Source of the DNA: Robiginitomaculum sp.
GTDB lineage: Bacteria > Pseudomonadota > Alphaproteobacteria > Caulobacterales > Maricaulaceae
DNA: 15,972 bases
Direction: 5' to 3'
NCBI GenBank assembly: GCA_026982235.1
Contig: JALSHM010000289.1
Span: forward strand, 1-15,972
Within the stretch, counting starts at the first letter, position 1; every line of letters starts with the position of its first letter. Position numbers and translations under genes: made by a program. Shown one piece after another: positions 7,359 through 14,211 of this stretch. The notes beneath the pieces are model-generated. The model was not told where the DNA came from, did not search any database, and saw only the letters and a program-made list of their open reading frames with translations.

Positions 7359-8528
7359 TTAATGGGATATGCGTAGGAATTGTGCGGCAATTTCTGCACC
7401 TATATTTTCGAAAATCTCCGAAAGGTTTGTATCATTATTTGTGGTTTTGAAATGATCTGGGCTGGTTGCGCAGTCTGAAAGCAGATTGGTTGCGCGGGTG
7501 ATTTCTGCTTGAGAAGGTGTGTAGGTATTTCCAGGATTATCGGAGCCATAGGTTTGCAAATTAAGTGCATAGCCTATTGTATAGATTGTAACTCCAGCAT
7601 CTTTCATACTGGTGCAGGCGGTGAGTGTATCAGCATCATAAGAACTGTAATTGTTTACACCGTCTGTCATCAAAATCACGTATTTTTTTGCGTCCGTGCG
7701 TCCGGTTTCAGCCTCATGAAAAGCGCCTTCGCTTTGCATCCATGTATCTGCCAGTTCCATTGAATCGCTAGCATTGGTGCCACCACCTTCCCATAGTGAA
7801 TTTATCTGATAATCAGACACACGTCCCCATTTCATGCTGACAACTTTGTCCCACCAAATATAGGAATAATAGGGGATCATGCCAGTGCGTAAAATACGGC
7901 CATTATCTTCTTGGCCTGCGACCAGAGTTTCGAGGTCTGTCATCAATTTTAGTGCGGCGGCTTCCATAGCGTCTTGACGCTTGGTGTCGGTCTCGTCGTA
8001 ATACCACATAGACCCCGATGTATCGAGTACTAGGGCTAGGCTAAGGGAATTGTTGATGTCGTCGACTGCGTAATCAACAGTTGCGCTGGAAGTGAACGAA
8101 ATTTTGTTAATTCCGAAAATACTCATGAACGGAGTTTTGGCATTGCCTGTGATGACGGCGGTTAATTGGCCAGCGTCTTGGTCATATGTGACTTTGGCCC
8201 AATTTTCGCGGGCTTGGCTAGCGCCGGTTTTTATGTAAGGGTCAAGATTAAAGCCCAAATCCGATAGATTATAGGTTTTGTTATGGATAAAGCCTTGCGC
8301 ATCTGTTTGTGGCAGGCCGTCATTAGCCTTGACATTTATGGCTGCGGTCAGGGCGATAGTATCGGCAAAGTTTTGCGCCTTGGCCTTAGCGGTTGTTGCC
8401 GCATTCATATCATAAGCTGCGCCCACGAGCATGAGTATTGTGGAGAGAGATAAAGCCCAAAAGACAGTGAAACTGCCGGATATATCTCTGGAATATTTCC
8501 TAAATGTTTGCGCAGCCCAATGCATCAT
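7359..8528 (-). CDS. TadG-like protein with von Willebrand A domain (second of pair)
   Basis: The 389-residue protein begins with a short basic cytoplasmic tail and one transmembrane helix (about residues 18-38, GSFTVFWALSLSTILMLVGA). The Tad-type sequence AYDMNAATTAKAKAQNFADT follows, the signature of TadE/TadG-like Flp pilus-assembly proteins. A vWA domain fills the rest, with a complete metal-ion-dependent adhesion site: D169-x-S171-x-S173 (DTSGSM), T251 (GGTNAS) and D289 (MTDGVNN). Such proteins are anchored in the inner membrane with the vWA domain outside, and are linked to tight-adherence pili or the envelope; the exact role here is unknown. It is a paralogue of the gene just upstream. 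No ribosome site is visible before the tandem ATG (8528/8525), and a strong hairpin ends 8 bases before it. Confidence 0.85.
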   Translation of the reverse strand: MMHWAAQTFRKYSRDISGSFTVFWALSLSTILMLVGAAYDMNAATTAKAKAQNFADTIALTAAINVKANDGLPQTDAQGFIHNKTYNLSDLGFNLDPYIKTGASQARENWAKVTYDQDAGQLTAVITGNAKTPFMSIFGINKISFTSSATVDYAVDDINNSLSLALVLDTSGSMWYYDETDTKRQDAMEAAALKLMTDLETLVAGQEDNGRILRTGMIPYYSYIWWDKVVSMKWGRVSDYQINSLWEGGGTNASDSMELADTWMQSEGAFHEAETGRTDAKKYVILMTDGVNNYSSYDADTLTACTSMKDAGVTIYTIGYALNLQTYGSDNPGNTYTPSQAEITRATNLLSDCATSPDHFKTTNNDTNLSEIFENIGAEIAAQFLRISH

Positions 8529-8532
8529 AATG

Positions 8533-8556
8533 AAAATGGCCGGCGTTAACCGGCCA
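8533..8556 (-). terminator. Hairpin between the two vWA genes (attenuator or terminator)
   Basis: TGGCCGG (8537-8543) and CCGGCCA (8550-8556) are perfect 7-bp arms around the 6-base loop CGTTAA. On the minus strand the hairpin is followed by TTTT (8536-8533) and then the start codon of the next gene at 8528. It fits a weak intrinsic terminator that sets unequal expression of the pair, or a structure controlling translation of the second gene. Only four T follow, so read-through is likely. Confidence 0.6.
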
Positions 8557-8563
8557 CCTTATT

Positions 8564-9907
8564 TTAACGTTTAACGCGGATAACTTCTTTGACCACCGCT
8601 TCACCGATTTCTTCAAAGACTTCTTGAAGGTCAGCGCCTGTTGATGCGTACTTATAGTAGACATCCTCTCCACTAGAACACGTTTTCATAAAGTTCTCGG
8701 CCATCTCCCGCTCGCTTGCAGATACATCGTAGGCAATCGCGTAAATTTGGACGCCATTATTTTTCATGGCTGTACATACCTCAAGTGAAGCTTCATTGAC
8801 AGGACTGTAGTACTCTTCAGTGCATACTTCCTGAGTTTGGTAGCCTCCATCTGAGGCCGGGTAATATGTAACATCATAAAATTTAAACCACCAACGGTAT
8901 GAGTAATAGGTATAATTTGAACCTCTATAATGTAAAACCCATCTCTCTGAGCCTTCAGGAACCCATACCTGCTCGTCTTGGCAAACTGTTCTGGTGGTTA
9001 CGCCATTATTCGCACCATCAGACATGAAAATTAGAAACTTTAACGGCTTTGTTTCGCTATTTTCTGCTTCGTGAATAGCATTTTCTAAGCTAAACTTGTT
9101 GCTTGCGCGCTGGAGCGCAACTGTTGAGCGCGTACCGCCTGCGGCACTCATTAAGTTGATGTTATAATTTGAGAGCGTTTCCCATTTTGGGTTAACAATT
9201 TTCCCATAGATAAGATTGCTATTGTAAGGGAAAAGTGCTGTACGGAAAACCCGATCTCCACGCTTGATCTGATCTAAAATATTCATAAAACTTTTCATGC
9301 TTGTTTTTAGACTGCTGATTTTGCGGACACCATTATTGTCTCGTGACCCCATTGAGCCAGAGTTGTCGGTCACAAAAAAGATACTGGCAGGCTTACCTTC
9401 GCGTTTCGCGTAAGCCACGTCTGACGTTGCTTCAAAATCTATGCTATTTATGCCAAGAGCAGCAATAAATGCAGGCGTGTAAGTGCCACTAACCGTTGCT
9501 CTCGCTAAGAGTTTTTCATAGACGGGGTTGCCGTTCTCATCAAATACGAGATCGCCATTTTCATCTTTTTTCTGGTCGGTTTCATCAAGAATATCATATG
9601 TTACGACGCCCTCCATGGAATCCGTAAAATCATCCTGCGGGCCGCCCAAATTTCGATAACTATATGTTTGCCCTTCTTCGAATCGGTTTTCATTGTCTGT
9701 ATCAACGGCAATCGAAGCAGTAAGCGCCATATTATCAGCGGCCATTTGCGCGATTGCTTTCGCTTTGCTAACTTGGTTAACATCATATGCTGCACCAACT
9801 GTAATGATGATGCCGACACCAATTACACCCCACACCATAGCCATGCTTCCGGCTGTGTTTTTAAAAAAGCGCGCAAACATGCTTTTCGCTCTGTAAATTT
9901 TAGTCAT
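8564..9907 (-). CDS. TadG-like protein with von Willebrand A domain (first of pair)
   Basis: The 447-residue protein has a basic N-terminal tail, a transmembrane helix at about 20-41 (MAMVWGVIGVGIIITVGAA) and the Tad-type continuation YDVNQVSKAKAIAQMAADN. Two DENG loops (D115 and D123) resemble calcium-binding turns. The vWA domain has D181-x-S183-x-S185 (DNSGSM), T259 (GGTRS) and D297 (MSDGANN). Between C309 and C362 it carries an insertion of about 50 residues that its paralogue lacks, with 13 aromatic residues among positions 323-349. The expected location is the inner membrane with the bulk outside; the role is probably in a Flp/Tad-type pilus or the envelope. No other tad gene is in the window. 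The start at 9907 has AGGGA about 6-7 bases upstream, and a perfect CtrA-type box lies 83-98 bases upstream. Confidence 0.87.
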   Translation of the reverse strand: MTKIYRAKSMFARFFKNTAGSMAMVWGVIGVGIIITVGAAYDVNQVSKAKAIAQMAADNMALTASIAVDTDNENRFEEGQTYSYRNLGGPQDDFTDSMEGVVTYDILDETDQKKDENGDLVFDENGNPVYEKLLARATVSGTYTPAFIAALGINSIDFEATSDVAYAKREGKPASIFFVTDNSGSMGSRDNNGVRKISSLKTSMKSFMNILDQIKRGDRVFRTALFPYNSNLIYGKIVNPKWETLSNYNINLMSAAGGTRSTVALQRASNKFSLENAIHEAENSETKPLKFLIFMSDGANNGVTTRTVCQDEQVWVPEGSERWVLHYRGSNYTYYSYRWWFKFYDVTYYPASDGGYQTQEVCTEEYYSPVNEASLEVCTAMKNNGVQIYAIAYDVSASEREMAENFMKTCSSGEDVYYKYASTGADLQEVFEEIGEAVVKEVIRVKR

Positions 9908-9989
9908 AACTAATCCCTATTTCCCACAAAAATAATAATTGAGCGTCGGTATTTACTGGAAAAAGCTTTCATGCATCTCAATAGAGGCG

Positions 9990-10005
9990 GTTAACAGTGT
10001 CTTAA
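9990..10005 (-). promoter_or_regulatory. CtrA-type binding site upstream of the vWA pair
   Basis: The minus strand reads TTAAGACACTGTTAAC, an exact match to the full CtrA consensus TTAA-N7-TTAAC. CtrA is the master cell-cycle response regulator of alphaproteobacteria and in Caulobacter controls pilus and flagellar genes. The site lies in the 155-base spacer between purN (ends 10063) and the first vWA gene (starts 9907). It is oriented toward, and placed for control of, the vWA gene. A second GTTAAC half-site lies at 10028-10033. Confidence 0.6.
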
Positions 10006-10062
10006 AACACATAAAAGGCTTGGTATGGTTAACGAATTTTATAGCAGGAAATGCGGCCCAAT

Positions 10063-10641
10063 TTACTGGGTGGCTATAGTTTTTAGGACTTGAGGGTAAA
10101 GGATATGCTCTTGCTCTAATACGCGTGCCGCCAATGTATCGGCGGTGTCAGAGGGCAAAACCTTTACTTTGGCTTGCGCAATAATTTTTCCCGTATCCAC
10201 GCCTTCATCCACATAGTGTATTGTGCAGCCATGTTGTTTTTGACCCGCTTCTAGGGCGCGGGCATGTGTATTGAGACCTTTGAATTTCGGCAAAAGGGAG
10301 GGGTGGATATTTATGATCTGCCCCAGCCAACGCCGCACAAACCAGGGGCTGAGAATGCGCATAAAACCAGCATTGCAAATAAGTTCAGTACCGCAAGCAC
10401 GCAGGGCTTTATCCATTTCTTGCTCAAAATCCTTACGGGTTTTAAAGTTCTTGTGGTCGATACAAACGGTTTGTATTCCCAATGCTTCGGCTTTAACAAT
10501 ACCGCCTGCATCAGGTCTATTGCTAATAACCAGAACGATTTCTGCTGGGTAATCCGGCGCCATAGCCGCCTTCACTAAGGCGACCATATTTGAGCCACCA
10601 CCAGATATTAAGATAGCTGTCTTTAGCTTTCGGCGGGACAT
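10063..10641 (-). CDS. purN: Phosphoribosylglycinamide formyltransferase (GAR transformylase)
   Basis: PurN moves a formyl group from 10-formyl-tetrahydrofolate to GAR, the third step of purine synthesis. The 192-residue protein has the phosphate-binding SGGGSN (residues 13-18) and CNAGFMRILS. The catalytic triad is N111, H113 (INIHPSLLP) and D149 (VDEGVDTG), each five positions from the E. coli N106/H108/D144. The THARALEAG and HGCTIHYVDEG segments are also typical. Its start lies inside the end of purM (19-base overlap), with no good ribosome site, so translation is likely coupled. A small CCCA/TGGG hairpin covers the stop codon, without a T run. The length is slightly below the E. coli enzyme's 212. 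Confidence 0.97.
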   Translation of the reverse strand: MSRRKLKTAILISGGGSNMVALVKAAMAPDYPAEIVLVISNRPDAGGIVKAEALGIQTVCIDHKNFKTRKDFEQEMDKALRACGTELICNAGFMRILSPWFVRRWLGQIINIHPSLLPKFKGLNTHARALEAGQKQHGCTIHYVDEGVDTGKIIAQAKVKVLPSDTADTLAARVLEQEHILYPQVLKTIATQ

Positions 10642-11654
10642 AATTCGCCAATTATATAGGCTTGCTCATGTTCTGTATGCAACATGCCCAATATGTCGAC
10701 TGCGTTTTCCTTGTCGACACACAACACCATACCCAGACCACAATTAAAGGCGCGGCGCAGTTCCGCCTCTTCGACACCGCCAGTTTCTTGCAGCCAAGTA
10801 AAGACTGCGGGGCGTGGCCATGCGTTAAAGTCTACCTTCGGGCTAAGATGCTTAGGCAACATACGCGGGATATTGTCGGTAATACCGCCGCCTGTGATAT
10901 GGGCTAGGCCTTTAATCAGACCTTGGCGCACGAGCGGCATCAGCGTGTTGACATATATTTTGGTCGGGGTCAGCAGAGCTTCGGCCAAAGATTGCGCCGG
11001 GTCAAAGGGGGCGGGTGCGTCCCAGGCAAGCCCTGATATATCCACAATTTTACGGATCAGCGAATAGCCATTAGAATGCGGCCCGCTGGATGGGAGGCCA
11101 ATCAGAACATCGCCGCTTTGCATTTTGCCATCCTTGGGCAGGAGAGCGCCGCGCTCTGCTGCGCCGACCACAAATCCGGCCAGATCAAAATCTTCCCCTG
11201 CATACATGCCGGGCATTTCCGCCGTCTCGCCGCCGATAAGAGCGCACCCAGATTGGCGACAGCCTTCGGCGATACCCGATATAACCAAGGCGGCAATATC
11301 TGGCGTTAACTTACCCGTGGCATAATAATCTAGGAAAAACAGCGGTTCTGCACCCTGCGCCAAGACATCATTGACACACATGGCCACCAAATCAATCCCG
11401 ACCGTGCCGAGCCGCCCGCTATCAATGGCGATGCGCAATTTTGTGCCGACCCCATCCGTGCCAGATACCAATATAGGGTCGTCAAAACCAGCAGCCTTAA
11501 GGTCAAAGGCACCACCAAACCCCCCCAGCATAGCTTGCGCACCCGGTCTGCGCGTACTGGCGGCGAGGGGTTTAATCTGGTCAACCAATGCTTCGCCAGC
11601 ATCAATATCCACACCAGCCTCTTTGTAGCTGAGAGAGTTTTTCTGTTCAGACAT
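10623..11654 (-). CDS. purM: Phosphoribosylformylglycinamidine cyclo-ligase (AIR synthetase)
   Basis: PurM closes the imidazole ring: FGAM plus ATP gives AIR, the fifth step of purine synthesis. The 343-residue protein matches the family along its length: SYKEAGVDIDAG at the start, SGTDGVGTKLRIA (ATP site), DYYATGKL, LIGGETAEMPGMY, SSGPHSNGYSLIRK and AHITGGGITDNIPRML. The E. coli enzyme has 345 residues. The start ATG at 11654 has AAGG six bases before it, with a further GGAGG at about -19. It is first in purM-purN, divergent from the DUF2066-hdaA genes across 127 bases. Confidence 0.97.
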   Translation of the reverse strand: MSEQKNSLSYKEAGVDIDAGEALVDQIKPLAASTRRPGAQAMLGGFGGAFDLKAAGFDDPILVSGTDGVGTKLRIAIDSGRLGTVGIDLVAMCVNDVLAQGAEPLFFLDYYATGKLTPDIAALVISGIAEGCRQSGCALIGGETAEMPGMYAGEDFDLAGFVVGAAERGALLPKDGKMQSGDVLIGLPSSGPHSNGYSLIRKIVDISGLAWDAPAPFDPAQSLAEALLTPTKIYVNTLMPLVRQGLIKGLAHITGGGITDNIPRMLPKHLSPKVDFNAWPRPAVFTWLQETGGVEEAELRRAFNCGLGMVLCVDKENAVDILGMLHTEHEQAYIIGELCPAES

Positions 11655-11781
11655 GATTCGCCTTATTTGTTCCTCCGCTTAATGACGCAGGCTTGCAGAT
11701 AACTCAAGACAACAATATGTAATTCGGGTCTTTATCTTGCCGTATTTTTGGCTAGGGTAGGGTAAATCATTTGAGGTAATT
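11655..11781. promoter_or_regulatory. Divergent promoter spacer, purMN and DUF2066-hdaA
   Basis: Both flanking operons must be transcribed outward from here. On the minus strand TTGAGT and CATTAA are 17 bases apart, a weak purM promoter candidate. Toward DUF2066 a TTGCCG is present but no convincing -10. The DUF2066 start is preceded by GAGG. I see no PurR-type palindrome or riboswitch. Confidence 0.35.
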
Positions 11782-12828
11782 ATGTTTTTACGTGTTTTGG
11801 CGATATTTTTGTTTGCTTTTAGCTTTTCAGTGCGTGCTTTGGCTGGTGACCCCTATACCGTGAGCGGTGTGCATGTGGATGCGATCGCAGATAATGCGTT
11901 GGAGGCACAAACCCTAGCCATTGCCCAAGGACAGCACGCAGCCGCAAATGTGTTGGTGGAGCGCATGAGTTTGGCGAGCGAGCGCGCCGCCAAAGGCTTT
12001 GCGGGTGTGTCCGAAACCGATGCCCCAAAAATGATCCGCGCCTTGGAAATTGCCAATGAAAAACGCTCGGCCAACCGTTATCTTGGGGATATTACTGTTG
12101 CGTTTAACCGTGCGGCAGTTGAACAATATATGCGTGCCATGGGCTTGCGGCTTATTTCCACACAATCGCGCAAACGTCTGGTTATTCCGGCTTTGCAGGG
12201 AAATGGCCTGTGGACCCCTAATAGTTGGAGTAGCGCTTGGCAGCAGGCTAATATGGAAAACGCCCTAACACCCATGCAGGCCATCACACCCAATGCCGAT
12301 GTGTTTCGCGCCGTTGCTAATCCGGATGTGCGTGCGCTGGATATGAAAACCCTAAAAGCCATTGGCCGGATTTACGGCGTGCAGCAAATTCTGATTGTGA
12401 ATGCCGAACCGCAGGGCAGTGGTTTCTCCGCCACCATACAGGATATTGCCATTGATACAGAGCAAAGCCGTTATCTTGGGCGGGTGCGCGGCGTGACGGC
12501 GGCAGATACGGTAGCAAATGTTGTGCGTAAGGTCGAAGATGATTGGAAAGCCAGTGCGGTGACTGCTGTCAATACAAAAACGGTCATTCTCCCTGTTTCA
12601 ATTTTGTATCGTTCCCACGCAGAATGGATAAATTTGAAAGATGTAATCAATGGTTCCGCACAAATACGCTCAGCCCAGCTAGAGGCGGTGTCTAAAAATG
12701 GGGCTTTGATGTCCTTGTATTATGGTGGGGATATAGAGCGCTTACGCAATGAGCTGGCCTTTAAGGGCGTGTCTTTGCGGCAAGACGAAAACCTTGGTAC
12801 GGTTCTAACGCGCACAGGGTACCGCTAG
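11782..12828 (+). CDS. DUF2066 family secreted protein
   Basis: The 348-residue protein starts with a signal peptide (LRVLAIFLFAFSFSVRALA, cleavage likely before GDPYTV). The mature start is characteristic of DUF2066: YTVSGVHVDAIADNALEAQT followed by AIAQGQHAAANVLVERM, a pattern also seen in periplasmic proteins that bind or modify lipids or cell wall. No enzyme motif is visible and the function is unknown. The call rests on this N-terminal signature, the length and the position before hdaA and opposite purMN, an arrangement I recall from other alphaproteobacteria. The start at 11782 has GAGG 6 bases before it. It ends 15 bases before hdaA and is probably cotranscribed. Confidence 0.8.
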   Translation: MFLRVLAIFLFAFSFSVRALAGDPYTVSGVHVDAIADNALEAQTLAIAQGQHAAANVLVERMSLASERAAKGFAGVSETDAPKMIRALEIANEKRSANRYLGDITVAFNRAAVEQYMRAMGLRLISTQSRKRLVIPALQGNGLWTPNSWSSAWQQANMENALTPMQAITPNADVFRAVANPDVRALDMKTLKAIGRIYGVQQILIVNAEPQGSGFSATIQDIAIDTEQSRYLGRVRGVTAADTVANVVRKVEDDWKASAVTAVNTKTVILPVSILYRSHAEWINLKDVINGSAQIRSAQLEAVSKNGALMSLYYGGDIERLRNELAFKGVSLRQDENLGTVLTRTGYR

Positions 12829-12843
12829 GACACAGAGCGGGTT

Positions 12844-13515
12844 ATGAGTACGCAATTCCCCCTAGATTTGGCTATGGCACCAGACAATAGTGCAAGCGCA
12901 TTTGTCCGTGGTGCCGCCAATCAAGAAGCCGTCACGGCTTTGGCGGATAGTTCCACTTGGGCGAATAATATTCTCGCCGTCATCGGCCCCAAAGGCAGTG
13001 GCAAAACCCATCTTGGCCATATTTGGGCGGCGCAGCATAGGGCAATTAGCCTTGATGGTAGGGATGGATTTGTGCCGCGCAAAGACTATCGGGGCAGGGC
13101 AATTTGGATTGACAACGCCGCCACCGCTGACGAATATACCTTATTCACACTGATAAATCTGACCATTACCCAAGAGTTACAAGCTTTACTGCTGAGCGAT
13201 CAAAACTTGCCGTCCGCGTGGAATGTGCAATTGCCGGATTTGCATTCGCGGCTAAAAAACGTCCAAATAGCCCGCCTGCAAGAACCAGACGAAGACTTGC
13301 TCAGAGCTATTATCACCAAATTGTTCATGGACAGAGGCTTAAAGGTCTCGGATAGTCTCATAGATTATCTCCTCGTCCACGCAGATAGATCCGTTAATAG
13401 CCTACGCGCCCTTATCCGTGATCTCGATAAAAAAGCGGCAGCAGAAAAGGTCAATGTAACCCGCACCTTCGCAGCGAAATATTTGCCCGAATTTAGGCAA
13501 GGGCAGTTGTTTTAG
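12844..13515 (+). CDS. hdaA: DnaA-like ATPase HdaA (regulatory inactivation of DnaA)
   Basis: HdaA binds the DNA-loaded sliding clamp and triggers ATP hydrolysis by DnaA, preventing early re-initiation of replication. The 223-residue protein is a lone AAA+ module: an N-terminal clamp-binding motif QFPLDL (residues 4-9), Walker A GPKGSGKT (48-55), a degenerate Walker B (AIWIDNA instead of DD), and PDLHSRLKNV with the sensor/arginine-finger region. A helical lid follows (LLRAIITKLFMDRGL, SVNSLRALIRDLDKKAAAEK). There is no DNA-binding domain IV, which separates it from DnaA. The C-terminus ends QGQLF, which also resembles a clamp motif. It follows DUF2066 by 15 bases with only a weak ribosome site. 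Confidence 0.92.
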   Translation: MSTQFPLDLAMAPDNSASAFVRGAANQEAVTALADSSTWANNILAVIGPKGSGKTHLGHIWAAQHRAISLDGRDGFVPRKDYRGRAIWIDNAATADEYTLFTLINLTITQELQALLLSDQNLPSAWNVQLPDLHSRLKNVQIARLQEPDEDLLRAIITKLFMDRGLKVSDSLIDYLLVHADRSVNSLRALIRDLDKKAAAEKVNVTRTFAAKYLPEFRQGQLF

Positions 13516-13559
13516 AGGGTGTTTTCTTCCCCCGTAAAACAGAGAAAAAAGCTCTAAAA
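13510..13559. terminator. Bidirectional terminator between hdaA and rluA
   Basis: TTTTAGAG (13510-13517) and CTCTAAAA (13552-13559) form a perfect 8-bp inverted repeat, with an inner GTTTT (13521-13525) / AAAAC (13536-13540) stem. The outer arms contain the stop codons of both convergent genes. A and T stretches on both sides fit a terminator working in both directions. The stems are AT-rich, so strength is uncertain. Confidence 0.5.
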
Positions 13560-14195
13560 ATCGCAAGCCACTTCAAATGTTAGGTGTGCGCCGCCGTCTG
13601 GATGGCGAAACTCCAACGTGTGGGCGTGGAGGTGCATGCGGTTGCTTGCGCCCCATGCTGCGTCGTGGGCATAGAGATTGTCGCCCAAAATTGGGTGGCC
13701 AAGCTCTAACATATGAACGCGCAGTTGGTGGGAGCGCCCGGTTTTTGGCTTTAAGAGTACACGGCTAATACTTTGATTAGTCCTGATTATTTCCCATTCC
13801 GTCTCGGCTGGCTTCCCGACTTCAAAATCAACCTTTTGCAAAGGACGGTTTGGCCAGTCGCAGATGAGGGGCAGGCTTATAGTGCCGGATGTCTCGCGCG
13901 GCACGCCCCAAATATCGGCGATATAGGTTTTGCGCACTTGGCGATTTTCAAATTGCAGGCCGATATGACGGTGGGCGTGGGCGGTGCGCGCAAAGACCAT
14001 AATGCCGCTGGTTGCGGTGTCGAGTCGGTGGATGATGCGGGCGTTCGGGACGTGTGCTTGCACGCGGGTTTCGAGGCAATCTTTTAACGCGTCTGATTTA
14101 CCCGGTACGGAGAGAAGTCCAGCAGGCTTGTTAACAATAAGAAAATGCGGGTCTTCGTATATGAGCTCCACTTCGTCTTGCGGTGGGTTATACAT
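13554..14195 (-). CDS. rluA: Dual-specificity rRNA/tRNA pseudouridine synthase RluA
   Basis: RluA converts U746 of 23S rRNA and U32 of some tRNAs to pseudouridine. From the ATG at 14195 the protein has 213 residues, close to the 219 of E. coli, and follows it closely. It begins MYNPPQDEVE, then VNKPAGLLSVPGK, the catalytic IHRLDTATSG (aspartate at about residue 59), PLICDWPNRPLQKV, PKTGRSHQLRVHM and LGHPILGDNLYA. The CDWPNRP segment marks the RluA subgroup rather than RluC or RluD. The frame is open to a GTG at 14243, inside the end of rnd, but the E. coli protein also begins just before YNPPQ, so I prefer the later start; neither has a good ribosome site. It lies just after rnd and is convergent with hdaA. 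Confidence 0.9.
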   Translation of the reverse strand: MYNPPQDEVELIYEDPHFLIVNKPAGLLSVPGKSDALKDCLETRVQAHVPNARIIHRLDTATSGIMVFARTAHAHRHIGLQFENRQVRKTYIADIWGVPRETSGTISLPLICDWPNRPLQKVDFEVGKPAETEWEIIRTNQSISRVLLKPKTGRSHQLRVHMLELGHPILGDNLYAHDAAWGASNRMHLHAHTLEFRHPDGGAHLTFEVACDF

Positions 14196-14211
14196 AAACG
14201 GGCGCAAAGTT

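Noticed and set aside
7136..7450. 104-codon plus-strand open frame across the IS remnant and the end of the vWA gene
   Set aside because: The product is low-complexity and basic, resembles no family, and overlaps a clear minus-strand gene end and OrfA remnant.
8544..8576. Cluster of three TTAA(C) motifs between the vWA genes as a second CtrA site
   Set aside because: The spacings are 3 and 14 bases, not 7, so there is no full box; the motifs partly belong to the hairpin loop and the gene end.
10388..10420. TTATCCATT in purN as a DnaA box
   Set aside because: It is a single imperfect match inside a gene with no second copy nearby; chance is sufficient.
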